IMG/VR virus record: IMGVR_UViG_3300035180_002584
Span: 1 to 20,210 of that record
Reading direction: 5' to 3' (one strand)
Source of the DNA: a virus
Length of the DNA stretch: 20,210 nucleotides
The translations under genes and the position numbers were made by a program. The stretch's first letter is position 1. The number at the start of each line of letters is the position of its first letter. The notes under the pieces were generated by a model. It was not told where the DNA came from. It saw only the letters and a list, made by a program, of their open reading frames with translations, and ran no database searches. Shown here in pieces: positions 5,482 to 13,579 of the stretch.

Positions 5482-5624
5482 TCCGCCTGCACCATCCGCG
5501 CACAGAACTCCACCCAAGGCATCCCGTAGACCACGTAGCCCCTGTCCTTCATACGCGAGGTGGACACCCGGGTGAGGCTGGAGCTGGTGGCGCGAAGGTG
5601 TTCATTCCACCGCCTGGGGGTCAC
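5478..5624 (-). CDS. 48-residue protein, possibly the C-terminal remnant of a larger gene
   Basis: GTG 5624-5622 overlaps the TGA of the GIY-YIG gene as GTGA, and the G-run just upstream could serve as its ribosome-binding site. The product starts VTPRRWNEHLRATSSSLTRV and continues with MKDRGYVVYGMPWVEFC, a composition like an ordinary globular protein, not random sequence. It has no recognisable start region of its own and looks like the end of a longer protein whose 5' part was removed or displaced where the endonuclease gene and C/G homopolymer now lie. No matching upstream half was found in the window. An internal ATG (codon 25) could give an even shorter product. Confidence 0.5.
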   Translation of the reverse strand: MTPRRWNEHLRATSSSLTRVSTSRMKDRGYVVYGMPWVEFCARMVQAE

Positions 5625-6268
5625 AACCCCCCCCCCCCCCCCCTGGTCTTCAAGAGGAGCGCCCAGGTTGCCCGCGCCTGTTGAAACTCCTGTGCAAGGC
5701 GGGCCTCCCCTCGCTCTCTGGCCAGCCGGAGCGTGTTACCCCGTTGTTCTTCCGCAAAGCCCGCATAGCGAACATCCCCGTAACGAATCCGGCTGGCACT
5801 CACAGCCTTCCGCGTTGCCTCGGAGCGCACCAGACCTTGGTTGGAGTCCGCGATTTTCTTTCGTGTTTCCTCACCCCGGGGCTTTCCGTGGTTGGGGTTC
5901 AGGGCCCCCTTCTTGGCGTCGGCTATCCGACGCCGGTGTTCTTCCGAGAAGGCCGGACGCTTGAGACCAAGACAGCTCTCGGCCTTGGGGCGCATGTTGT
6001 AACCGGCCACATAGGCGTTTAGATTGTCGATCCACCACTGTTCCCGGGCGACGAGGGTATCATTAAGGTGGGGAAGCTCCTCTAGGACTTCGAGAACGAA
6101 CTGGTTCTCACCCCACTTGGCCCAGGATGCTTGTAGCTTGGCAGAGTGGTGGTCTCCCCGGTTCAACCGTCGTCTATGTGTTCTCCAACGCTCTTCGATC
6201 TCAACGCTTGAACCTACATGCACTTTCTTGGTTTGTAGGTTATGAATCTGGTAGACCCCACACGTCAT
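5621..6268 (-). CDS. GIY-YIG homing-type endonuclease with NUMOD3-like repeats
   Basis: The 215-residue product opens with GVYQIHNLQTKKVHVGSS, the GIY-YIG core in which the second motif reads HVG instead of YIG. Other core residues are present: Y6, R27, H31, E76 and N91, almost at I-TevI numbering. Residues about 107-145 carry two NUMOD3-type DNA-binding elements (FSEEHRRRIADAKKG, GEETRKKIADSNQG). Such enzymes nick or cut DNA to spread their own gene. ATG 6268-6266 is preceded by AGGAGA. The end is odd: the last residues are KTRGGGGGL, encoded by a 17-base G run, so the natural C terminus may differ. Base composition is less GC-rich than the flanks, consistent with transfer. Its gene start faces the helicase gene across 38 bases. 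Confidence 0.85.
   Translation of the reverse strand: MTCGVYQIHNLQTKKVHVGSSVEIEERWRTHRRRLNRGDHHSAKLQASWAKWGENQFVLEVLEELPHLNDTLVAREQWWIDNLNAYVAGYNMRPKAESCLGLKRPAFSEEHRRRIADAKKGALNPNHGKPRGEETRKKIADSNQGLVRSEATRKAVSASRIRYGDVRYAGFAEEQRGNTLRLARERGEARLAQEFQQARATWALLLKTRGGGGGL
5627..5643. repeat. 17-base C/G homopolymer
   Basis: An uninterrupted run of 17 C on the plus strand (G on the minus strand) lies at the very end of the GIY-YIG gene, and encodes its Gly tail. No other homopolymer in the window approaches this length. It could be a slippage-prone tract, or a sequencing or assembly artefact at a junction. Confidence 0.9.
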
Positions 6269-6306
6269 TGTATCTCCTGTATCACTTTCACTATAGAAGG
6301 CAACCC

Positions 6307-8241
6307 ATGCGGGCTTTGAGTCAAGAACAACAAGTGGCGGTGGAGCACCCCTTGGGCCATCCGGCCATCGTCATCGCAGGTGCCGGGTCCGGGAAGACAA
6401 CCGTCATGACGGCCCGCGTAAGCCATGTCATCGCTCAAGGCGTCCCGGAACGGATGGTGTGCGGGGTGACGTTCACGAATAAGTCCGCAGACGAGCTGCG
6501 CCATCGTCTAGGTTACGGCGACGATCCCAAGGTCGGCCCCCGGATCTCGACCATCCACAGCCTGTCCCTCTCGGCCATCCGCAAGGACCCCCGGGGCTTC
6601 GGCCTGCTGGACAGGGTCACGCCCCTGGACTCCGGGGACCAGCGCGAGATGCTTTCCCGGCTCCTGGAGCTGCGTAAGAAGGACCCCAAGTTCGCCGAGA
6701 TGAACATCTGGCAGTGGCTGGAGAAGGTCGGCTACCACCGGGCCCGGGGCCTGGGCTTCGCCATCGAATACAACGAGGACGTGCACAAGGCCGCCCTGAA
6801 GGCCCACAAGGGCTACCACGCCCTCACGGAGCAGGACCTCGTCCTCTGGCGCGACTACGAGCTGACGAAGACCCAATCCTCGGTCGTGGACTTCGATGAC
6901 ATGCTGCACCTCGTGGTCCGGCGGGGCCGGGACGACGACGCCTGGAGGACCCGCCTTCAGGGGATGTTCCGGACGGTCCTCGTGGACGAGAGCCAGGACA
7001 CCAACCCCGTCCAGTGGGCGTTCATCGAGCTGCTGCTGGCCCCGGATCGCCTGGACCTCTTCGCCGTCGGTGACCTTTCCCAGTCCATCTACGCCTTCAA
7101 CGGCGCCGCCCCGGAGATCCTTGGGGGTATGGTCAACCAGTGGCGCGGGGTGGTCCCCCGGCTCTACAAGCTGGAGGACAACTACCGGTCCGTCCCCAAG
7201 ATCGTCGGCCTCTCCAACGCCATCCAGAAGACCATGACGGGCACCGTGCCCCTCCAGATGAACTCCAAGCGCGAGCCCCGCCCGCTGACCCGGGCGAAGA
7301 CCATCGGGTTGATCCAGGGCCTTCCGGCCAAGGACATCGCCGACGGGATCGCCGAGGCCATCGCCAATGAGAACGTCCTGAAGACCGGTGAGTTCCGCTT
7401 CAAGGACAACGCGATCCTCGTGCGCTCCGCCACGCAGATCGGGGACCTGGAGGACGCTCTTGTGCGCCGCCGGGTCCCCTACGTCGTCCGTGGCGGCCAG
7501 GGCCTGTTCCAGACTGAGGAAGCCCGGGACACCCTGTCCTACATGAAGCTACTGGTGAATCCCAATGATGTCATGGCCTTCAAGCGGGCCGTCGCCGTCC
7601 TCAAGCGGGGCATCGGCGACGTGACTGTGGAGAAGCTGGCGGCCCAGGCCCAGGCTAAGTTTGACGGGGACCTGCTCAAGGCCGCCGCCGCCAGCGAGCA
7701 CATGAAGATACGCCCCGTGGGCGAGCTGTTCCAGGAGCTGGCCCAGGTCAAGGACATCTGCGCCCTCTACCTCCAGATCCTGAAGATCACGAGCTACCAG
7801 GGCTTCATCCGCGACAAGTATGGGAAGAACGTGGAGCGCCGCGACGCCAAGCTCCGCAACCTGGAGCGCCTGAACGAGGCCCTCATCGCCCTGACCGACG
7901 CCGACCCCAACGCCACCCTCTCCGACATCATCTTCCGCGTGACCCTGGACTCCAAGGCCGAGGCGGAGAAGGAAGACGGCGTGGTCACGATCTCAACCAT
8001 CCACAGCGCCAAGGGCCTGGAGTGGCCCCGGGTGTTCGTCACCAACATCTTTGAGGGCAGCCTACCCCACCAGTGGTCGTCCTCGGACAAGGAGATCGAG
8101 GAGGAGCGCCGCCTCTTCTACGTCGCCGTCACCCGCGCCATGGACGCCCTGACCCTCTGCGTCCCCAACATGGTCTCCCGTGGGCCGAACGTCGCCCGCG
8201 TTCAGCCTTCCCGGTTCCTCGTCGAGCTGAAGGTGATCTGA
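6307..8241 (+). CDS. UvrD/Rep/PcrA-type SF1A DNA helicase
   Basis: All superfamily 1A helicase motifs are visible in the 644-residue product: Q-motif LSQEQQVAV (5-13), Walker A AGAGSGKT (24-31), Ia TFTNKSADEL (55-64), II VDESQD (226-231), III GDLSQSIYAFNGA (255-267), IV LEDNYRS (289-295), V STIHSAKGLEW (563-573) and VI EERRLFYVAVTRA (599-611). It should be an ATP-driven 3'-5' translocase acting in replication, repair or recombination. It is slightly shorter than typical Rep (about 670) and PcrA (about 720). ATG 6307 is chosen for AGAAGG at 6295-6300; the frame is open to 6127, but that extension runs through the antisense endonuclease gene. Exonuclease and Cas4-type nuclease motifs were not seen. 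The unknown gene pair downstream may be co-transcribed. Confidence 0.95.
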   Translation: MRALSQEQQVAVEHPLGHPAIVIAGAGSGKTTVMTARVSHVIAQGVPERMVCGVTFTNKSADELRHRLGYGDDPKVGPRISTIHSLSLSAIRKDPRGFGLLDRVTPLDSGDQREMLSRLLELRKKDPKFAEMNIWQWLEKVGYHRARGLGFAIEYNEDVHKAALKAHKGYHALTEQDLVLWRDYELTKTQSSVVDFDDMLHLVVRRGRDDDAWRTRLQGMFRTVLVDESQDTNPVQWAFIELLLAPDRLDLFAVGDLSQSIYAFNGAAPEILGGMVNQWRGVVPRLYKLEDNYRSVPKIVGLSNAIQKTMTGTVPLQMNSKREPRPLTRAKTIGLIQGLPAKDIADGIAEAIANENVLKTGEFRFKDNAILVRSATQIGDLEDALVRRRVPYVVRGGQGLFQTEEARDTLSYMKLLVNPNDVMAFKRAVAVLKRGIGDVTVEKLAAQAQAKFDGDLLKAAAASEHMKIRPVGELFQELAQVKDICALYLQILKITSYQGFIRDKYGKNVERRDAKLRNLERLNEALIALTDADPNATLSDIIFRVTLDSKAEAEKEDGVVTISTIHSAKGLEWPRVFVTNIFEGSLPHQWSSSDKEIEEERRLFYVAVTRAMDALTLCVPNMVSRGPNVARVQPSRFLVELKVI

Positions 8242-8281
8242 GATGCTACTCAAACCTTTGACAGAGGGAGGAGGGCCCCCG

Positions 8282-8905
8282 ATGCAGCAAGACAGCCGCA
8301 CCCGCAGCCCCCACCTTCTGCCGAGGGCCAGCCTGCTGGACTACACCCTCCAGGACACCTGGGACGCCAGCACGCCCGAGGAGCTACACACCGCCAGCTA
8401 CGGCGTGTGGCTCAAGGAACTGACCACCAAGCCCCAGTGGGCCGCCTGCCGGACCAAGACGATCTTCGTCTCCCCCGTGGCCAAGGTCCCCCTGGCGGAC
8501 CTCGTATGGGAGGCGGAGGAGCTTCCCCATGACTGCTTCGGATCCGCGATCTTCGCCCGCAAGCTCAAGGACGGGAAGGTCACCCGGCGCGTCTACGCCC
8601 ACTTCGTCGGCAACCTCCCCATGCGGGCGGCCATCTGGCTGGCCCTGTGCTACTCCATGGCCCCCGTCCTCTTCGTCGAGGGCCCCGGGTGGGAGGGGAG
8701 CGTCATCCCCGCCATGGGGGAGTCCTCCAAGTTCAACATGTTGAACCCAGCCGATGTCACAAAGGCCCTCAAGGGCTTGCACTTTGAGGCTAGTCTTAGG
8801 GGGTCATCGAGCAACAAGCTCTGGCTCCAGTCCTACGGTTTCAACCCGATCTCCCAGTTCAAACGCCTCTTCGAGGCCAAACTACTCATCCGAGAACCTC
8901 AATGA
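8282..8905 (+). CDS. Hypothetical protein, paralogue A of a tandem pair
   Basis: ATG 8282 has a strong site (GGGAGGAGGG, 8265-8274); an in-frame ATG at 8243 lacks one. The 207-residue product has a conserved N-terminal block from residue 18 (LLDYTLQDTWDASTPEEL, then HTASYG) and a C-terminal block from residue 137 (WEGSVIPAMG, then FNMLNPADVTKAL). Both blocks recur in the next gene. The middle is hydrophobic (MRAAIWLALCYSMAPVLFVE) but contains charged flanks and is more likely a buried helix than a membrane anchor. It overlaps the next gene by ATGA. I recognise no family. It lies between a helicase and virion genes, so it could serve DNA metabolism or virion assembly. Confidence 0.8.
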   Translation: MQQDSRTRSPHLLPRASLLDYTLQDTWDASTPEELHTASYGVWLKELTTKPQWAACRTKTIFVSPVAKVPLADLVWEAEELPHDCFGSAIFARKLKDGKVTRRVYAHFVGNLPMRAAIWLALCYSMAPVLFVEGPGWEGSVIPAMGESSKFNMLNPADVTKALKGLHFEASLRGSSSNKLWLQSYGFNPISQFKRLFEAKLLIREPQ

Positions 8906-9741
8906 TCTCCCTGCCCCTGTCCCGCCCCACCTGGGTTGACCGCCACACTCTCGAAGAGGTGGACGGTCCGTACCTGACTGCGGATCTGGTGAGGGACTGG
9001 GGCTTCGCCCTGGATGCCATGAAGCACGGCCTGCTGCGCCTGCGCCTCATTGGGAACACCCTGGTCGCCGAGACCACGGAGGCTCCCGAGGAGATCATGG
9101 CCCGGCTCCGCGTGCTCCTCCTGGTCTACCCCAAGGCGTGCTCACGTGTCCGCGTGGTCAACCTCAAGACCCAGAAGGACATGACGACCTCCATCCGCAC
9201 CCTCCTGGAGCCCCCAGTGTCCTCCCTGGCGCCCGCCCTCAAGCAGAAGCCTCTGCTGGACTACCGGTTCCCTGACATCTGTGATGCCGCGACCCTCGGG
9301 GAGCAGCACACCGCTGTCTATGGATCTCGGCTGGCCCAGGACTGGGCCCGCCTGGACCTGGACAACGCGACGAAGACCCTGACGTTCGCCAACCCGGCGG
9401 GCTTCCCCCACATCCGCTTCGCCACCCGCCACCCTGTGCTCGGCCTGCGGAACGTCTACCTAGTGGCTGGCCTCCAGATGCACGAAGCTCAGGACAAAGC
9501 GGAGTGGAAGCACCCCGTGGCCTGGGCGGACAAGTGGGAAGGCGTCCTATGGGACGGCAACGGGCCCAGGCCCTTCAACTTCCTGGACACCGACGAGGTC
9601 TCCAAGGCGTTCGGAGAGTTCGACCTCGCCGCCGTGAGCAGCATCCTCGTCCTCGCGGCCCGGGCGCACGGTTGGAACCGTTTGCCCTTCCCCCGCGCCT
9701 GGGAGTCCGCGCCGGTCCCCGCCATCGCACACGTGTTCTAA
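8902..9741 (+). CDS. Hypothetical protein, paralogue B of a tandem pair
   Basis: ATG 8902 overlaps the TGA of the preceding gene (ATGA), indicating coupling. The 279-residue product has an extra N-terminal region of about 110 residues (LVRDWGFALDAMKHGLLRLR, RLRVLLLVYPKACSRVRVV). A region then aligns with paralogue A: LLDYRFPDICDAATLGEQ then HTAVYG (118-141), and KWEGVLWDGN then FNFLDTDEVSKAF (211-237). Shared residues include LLDY, DA.T..E.HTA.YG, WEG, FN.L and V.KA. Function is unknown. The tandem arrangement suggests duplication and divergence, perhaps of subunits of one complex. Confidence 0.8.
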   Translation: MISLPLSRPTWVDRHTLEEVDGPYLTADLVRDWGFALDAMKHGLLRLRLIGNTLVAETTEAPEEIMARLRVLLLVYPKACSRVRVVNLKTQKDMTTSIRTLLEPPVSSLAPALKQKPLLDYRFPDICDAATLGEQHTAVYGSRLAQDWARLDLDNATKTLTFANPAGFPHIRFATRHPVLGLRNVYLVAGLQMHEAQDKAEWKHPVAWADKWEGVLWDGNGPRPFNFLDTDEVSKAFGEFDLAAVSSILVLAARAHGWNRLPFPRAWESAPVPAIAHVF

Positions 9742-9788
9742 CCTTCCAGGCCCAGCGGGACTATGCAACCCTAGGATGGAGGGGTCCC

Positions 9789-10355
9789 ATGCGCCGCCTT
9801 ACCGCCTATCTATTCATCCCGCCCGCCAAGACGGCGAAGACCCCTACCGGCGCCCTCCGTCGGCTGGGGGACCTCGTGCAGTCCGCCTCTCACGGGGAAG
9901 GCTCTGTGAAGTCCTTCGGGATCCTTTCCGCCGACCGATCCGAGCTGTCCCCTGAAGAGATCGCCATCCGCCGGAACGAGCTGAAGGCCGCCATCCGGGA
10001 TGCCGGGTTGGGCTTCGTCCAGCAGGTGGGCCTCTGGACTGAGACCGTGCGGGGATCCCGTGGGGAAGAGGTGAAGGTCCCCGTCCGCGAGATGTCCTTC
10101 TTCATCCCCAACGTGGCCCTCTCCCAGCTCCGACGGCTCGCCTCCTGGTTCGACCAGGAAGCCGTCGTCTACTCCGGCCCGGAGACCAAGGGTCGCGTGC
10201 AGGTCATCGGCGACAACTGGTCGGATGACATCGGCGACTTCACCACCCTGACCAACGCGGCGCCTGCCGACGTGGCCGGGCACGAGAACCGGTCGGAGGT
10301 CCAGGGCCGCCCCTACACCTTCGCCCCCAAAGCCTCTCTCTTCCAGCGAGCCTAG
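9789..10355 (+). CDS. DUF3293-like protein
   Basis: ATG 9789 follows GGAGGGG. The 188-residue product contains, at residues about 41-130, KSFGILSADRSELSPEE, then RRNELKAAIRDAGLGFVQQV, and REMSFFIPN before WFDQEAVVYSGPE. This is the layout of DUF3293: a fGIlTA-type strand, a helix with R...L...L, a parallel strand ending in an E.SFfi. element, and a final QdaVvy element. The biochemical role of this family is not established. Phage versions of similar form occur. The C terminus after residue 135 is Gly/Asp-rich and probably flexible. The next gene starts 3 bases downstream, so both are likely in one operon leading into the virion genes. Confidence 0.75.
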   Translation: MRRLTAYLFIPPAKTAKTPTGALRRLGDLVQSASHGEGSVKSFGILSADRSELSPEEIAIRRNELKAAIRDAGLGFVQQVGLWTETVRGSRGEEVKVPVREMSFFIPNVALSQLRRLASWFDQEAVVYSGPETKGRVQVIGDNWSDDIGDFTTLTNAAPADVAGHENRSEVQGRPYTFAPKASLFQRA

Positions 10356-10358
10356 CTG

Positions 10359-11600
10359 ATGGCTGTCCAGGGCCTCATCATCCTCTCCGGCGCCGTGCCG
10401 GGCATCCGCGACCTCATGTGGGTCGCCGATGGGGACTTCGACGGCCTGGGCTACGTGCCCTTCCGGTCCGAGGGACCCCAGGGCCCCTGGCTCCGCCTCA
10501 GCCCCTTCCCCATCCCCGGCAACCGCTACCGTGACGAGACCACCCTGGAGGAGATCCGCTACGAGGTGCAGGACACCGACTGGGTTGAGCGGGGAGAGCA
10601 GGGCCTCTTTGGCTTCAAGGTCCCCGACACGCCCCTCTACGCCAAGATCCTGGACGGCAGGGCCATCCTTGCCACCCAGCCGACCCATGCCACCGTCTGG
10701 ATCGACGACAAGCGCGTCGCGCCGGTGCGGATCGACCCCATGGAGGGCGTCGTCTGGATGCCCAACGCCTTCGCCCTCGTGAGCGACGCCGACCGCAAGG
10801 AGCGGATGCTCCCCCAGGTCAAGCAGGGCTCCAAGGTCGTCATCTACTATAAGAAGCTGACCAACTTCGTGAACCCCACTCCCGAGGACCGGGCCTACTA
10901 CACGGTCGTGCCCGTCCTGGCGAACGGCCAGCTCGCGCACCAGCCGGGCGCCCCGGGTTCCGAGGTCTTCAACATCCTCGAAGTGGACAAGATGGACTTC
11001 ATGCAGGCGGAGATGGTCCGGCGCAACGCTTTCCTCTTCGAGCGCCGGGGCGAGCCCTCCCACCTGCTGATCCGCAGGTCCCGGGGCAAGCGGTGCGGCT
11101 GCATCACCGAGGGCCAAGCCCGGACGGCCTGCACCTCCTGCTACGAGACCGGCTTCGTCGGGGGCTTCTACGGCCCCTACGACCTCCTCTTCATCGACCC
11201 GGACTCCGGGGCCTCCAAGGAGCTGGAGGAAGGCGGCGTGAAGGTCACCCGCACGTCCCGCTCCATGCTTGGGCCCACCCCCGTGCTCCAGGCCGGGGAC
11301 ATGATCATCCGGAAGAACGGTGAGCGCCTGATCGTGGCCAACCCGGTCTACAAGGCGGATCGTGGTGTTCTTCTTCAGCAGGAATACGACGCCGTCCTGC
11401 TACCCTCGGGAGATACCCGCTACCGTGTGCCGCTCAGGCCGCCCCTTCAGCCCGAGACCTACGACCCCCGGTTCCAACCCACTCCCCCATACGCCGGTGA
11501 ACCCGTGGTCAACCCCACGACGGACCCGACCAAGACCTGGGAGAATGACAAGGTGGTCCCCCAGGGGCGCACCGTTATCTTCGGCAACATCCAAACCTGA
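10359..11600 (+). CDS. Probable virion structural protein with zinc knuckle, 413 residues
   Basis: The gene starts 3 bases after the preceding stop. The product is beta-rich in its first 200 residues (DTPLYAKILDG, ATVWIDDKRVAPVRIDP). A zinc-knuckle segment follows, with C246, C248, C258 and C261 in RGKRCGCITEG and RTACTSCYETGFVGGFYGPY. The pattern C.C......C.sCy.TGFvGGy.GPYd is one I know from structural proteins of large tailed phages, often encoded near head-tail connection genes. After it comes LQAGDMIIRKNGERLIV, another conserved-looking strand pair. The end is Pro-rich (RPPLQPETYDPRF). No enzyme motif is present. I infer a head-tail connector or tail-associated role from context and the Cys motif. 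Confidence 0.8.
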   Translation: MAVQGLIILSGAVPGIRDLMWVADGDFDGLGYVPFRSEGPQGPWLRLSPFPIPGNRYRDETTLEEIRYEVQDTDWVERGEQGLFGFKVPDTPLYAKILDGRAILATQPTHATVWIDDKRVAPVRIDPMEGVVWMPNAFALVSDADRKERMLPQVKQGSKVVIYYKKLTNFVNPTPEDRAYYTVVPVLANGQLAHQPGAPGSEVFNILEVDKMDFMQAEMVRRNAFLFERRGEPSHLLIRRSRGKRCGCITEGQARTACTSCYETGFVGGFYGPYDLLFIDPDSGASKELEEGGVKVTRTSRSMLGPTPVLQAGDMIIRKNGERLIVANPVYKADRGVLLQQEYDAVLLPSGDTRYRVPLRPPLQPETYDPRFQPTPPYAGEPVVNPTTDPTKTWENDKVVPQGRTVIFGNIQT

Positions 11601-11633
11601 ACTTCCTGATCCCCTACATGGAGGACTCTGTCC

Positions 11634-11987
11634 ATGACCCCTGATCCCAAGCGCCTCCTTGCCGCCCTCGTGCCTGCTGCTGGGGACAAGGAAGACCTCA
11701 CCCTCGGCCCCACGACCGATCCCGAGACTGCGAAGAGCCAGAGCCCCGTGCTCGGCGACCACGCCTTCTACACCTACTTCGTCCCCGGCGCCGTGTTCGA
11801 GGCCAAGGACGGAACCCAGTGGGACGTGGAGAACATCGCCGATACCGGCTACGCCCGCATCCGCAACCGCTGGCATCCCCGGGAAGAGGTCACCCTCCAC
11901 ACCTCCGACCTGCGGGAGACCATCCACGCCTGGATCGAGCCCGTCTATCAGGTCGTCCCCGAGCTGCTCGGCGAAGAAGCCAAGTAG
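11634..11987 (+). CDS. Small conserved hypothetical protein in virion operon, 117 residues
   Basis: ATG 11634 is preceded by GGAGG. The product has a variable, charged N terminus and a compact second half: FYTYFVPGAVFEAKDGTQWD, then VENIADTGYARIRNRWHPRE and a WIEPVYQVV end. The alternation of hydrophobic and polar residues suggests a small beta barrel. No Cys, membrane or catalytic signature is visible. Its position between two probable virion genes suggests a minor structural or assembly component. I do not recognise a named family. Confidence 0.75.
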   Translation: MTPDPKRLLAALVPAAGDKEDLTLGPTTDPETAKSQSPVLGDHAFYTYFVPGAVFEAKDGTQWDVENIADTGYARIRNRWHPREEVTLHTSDLRETIHAWIEPVYQVVPELLGEEAK

Positions 11988-12040
11988 GATGCGACAGTGC
12001 TCGTCTACTGCTGCCTGAGCACGTAAACGGTGAGAAACCC

Positions 12041-13570
12041 ATGATTGATATGACATCGGGCTTCCTCGCCACATTCATCTTGGGCGAACTTCGCCCGGTG
12101 ATCTCGCGCCACCCCAGGTTCCGTGACAACGACGGCAGCGCCGTCACCGCCTTCTCGAACCTCATCACCTACAAGGACGTGTCCCTGACCGTGGGCTCCA
12201 CGAGGTCGAATGGGGACAGGCAGTCCGCCGACAACTTCATGTGCACCGTCCTGGGCCGGGCCGTCTTCGCCAAGCTCAACGGGATGAACGGCTCATTCAT
12301 CGAGTGGCTCCGTGAGACCCAGGTGGACGACACCCTCCCCCAGGCAGGCGTCTACTACCTGAGCATCGAGAGTGTGAACGAGGAGACCCGGGAGGTCACC
12401 GCCGTCCTCCAGACCTACCGCTGGCTGGAAGGCCGCCGGGGGCCCGGCGCGGGATCGCACGTCTACATCCGCCTGGGGCTGTCCCCCGCCTACGTGGCGC
12501 CGGTGGACCCCCTCATCGACTACGTCCCCGAATCCCAGGGCCTGCGGATCCTCACATACACCCCCACCCTGGCCCTGAAGCGGACGGACACCAACACCGT
12601 CCTCGTCGAGGGCACCGACTGGTGGATCGAGCCCTACGAACGTCATCTCGTCTACTCGGACACCCCGGGTGGGCAGGTCAACGACATCCAGATTCCGCCC
12701 GACTACGTCTCCTTCGACCTCTTCGACCAGAACGGCACGAAGTTCCGGCCCGGCCAGGACTGGACGTGGGTGACCGAGACGACCGTGCGGCTGGCCCCCT
12801 GGACCGCCAAGGGCCTGGACGTGTGGGCCGAGGGCACGTGGCGCCGCACCTCCGCCGGTGACGCCTGGGTCAACCCCGAGAACTTCCTCCAGCTCTCCAT
12901 GGCCAACGACGAGAAGGTTGTGCCCGGCCAAGCCATTTACACCCTGGTGCGCGGCGAGTTCGTGGATGACATCGGCCTCAACACCGGCGGCATCGGGGTC
13001 TTCAAGCACCTGCTGGACGTGGGTGACCGAGCCCGCTGGGAGGTCCGCGTCGAAGCCCCCCAGGTCTATGTCACCTTCAAGAAGATGGCGATCAACCCCA
13101 ACTTCCTACCCGGGCTCACCGTGGCTGTCGGGGATCAGGTGGAAGTCGGGGATCAGGCCGCGATCATCGTCTTCCCCAATAGGTGCGAGGTCTACGAGGT
13201 CTACGGCGCGAAGGACAACGTCTCCTTCGATCTGACGGTGAAGTCCAACGACCTGCTGACCTCCACGGAGCTGGCCGGGCTCGTCAAGAACTTCATGCTC
13301 ATCGAAGGCCGCGACCGCCTGGAGTCCGCTGGTCTCTCCATTCAGACCGTCTCGACCGCCTACACCGGCGGGGCCCGGGACGCCTCTGGCACCACCTCCA
13401 CCCACAGCGTCACCCTCTCGGTCACCGCCCTGGCCGACTGGGAATACCACAAGCCGCTGGTGAACCGTGTGGACGACATCGACGTGGACTTCACGACATA
13501 TCCTGGGTCTCCCGAGGCGAGCGGGCTGGTAGTCTATGGCATCAGCCGGTTCACGCCGTCCTACCAGTAG
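12041..13570 (+). CDS. Probable virion structural protein, 509 residues
   Basis: ATG 12041 has only a weak site (GGTGAG, about 9 bases upstream); the frame is open to 11819, but that extension overlaps the previous gene in another frame and reads as an Arg/Pro-rich shadow. The product is almost entirely beta-rich: GVYYLSIESVNEETREVTAV, LILTYTP-like strands, VSFDLFDQNGTKFRPGQDW, and a C-terminal part (VTALADWEYHKPLVNRVDDI) ending RFTPSYQ. Repeated hydrophobic/polar alternation and Gly/Pro turns fit a phage virion protein. No cofactor or catalytic motif is seen. It directly precedes the zinc-ribbon and sheath genes, so a tail or neck component is likely, but the exact part is not shown. Confidence 0.8.
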   Translation: MIDMTSGFLATFILGELRPVISRHPRFRDNDGSAVTAFSNLITYKDVSLTVGSTRSNGDRQSADNFMCTVLGRAVFAKLNGMNGSFIEWLRETQVDDTLPQAGVYYLSIESVNEETREVTAVLQTYRWLEGRRGPGAGSHVYIRLGLSPAYVAPVDPLIDYVPESQGLRILTYTPTLALKRTDTNTVLVEGTDWWIEPYERHLVYSDTPGGQVNDIQIPPDYVSFDLFDQNGTKFRPGQDWTWVTETTVRLAPWTAKGLDVWAEGTWRRTSAGDAWVNPENFLQLSMANDEKVVPGQAIYTLVRGEFVDDIGLNTGGIGVFKHLLDVGDRARWEVRVEAPQVYVTFKKMAINPNFLPGLTVAVGDQVEVGDQAAIIVFPNRCEVYEVYGAKDNVSFDLTVKSNDLLTSTELAGLVKNFMLIEGRDRLESAGLSIQTVSTAYTGGARDASGTTSTHSVTLSVTALADWEYHKPLVNRVDDIDVDFTTYPGSPEASGLVVYGISRFTPSYQ

Positions 13571-13579
13571 GAGCCCTCG

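Noticed and set aside
4294-5529. Plus-strand open frame of 411 codons
   Set aside because: It is the shadow of the minus-strand virion gene and its neighbour; the minus-strand products have protein-like composition and coupled starts, this one does not.
6127-6306. Extension of the helicase to 6127
   Set aside because: This part is antisense to the GIY-YIG core; the helicase Q-motif begins right after ATG 6307, which has AGAAGG.
8258-8263. TTGACA as a promoter -35 box before the paralogue pair
   Set aside because: No -10-like sequence lies at a suitable distance; the following bases are the ribosome-binding site and coding sequence.
9810-11117. Minus-strand open frame of 435 codons
   Set aside because: It is antisense to the DUF3293-like and zinc-knuckle genes, with low-complexity composition and no motifs.
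11997-12022. Hairpin GTGCTC/GAGCAC between the 117- and 509-residue genes
   Set aside because: It has only 6 pairs with a 14-base loop and no T-run, so chance is a fair explanation.
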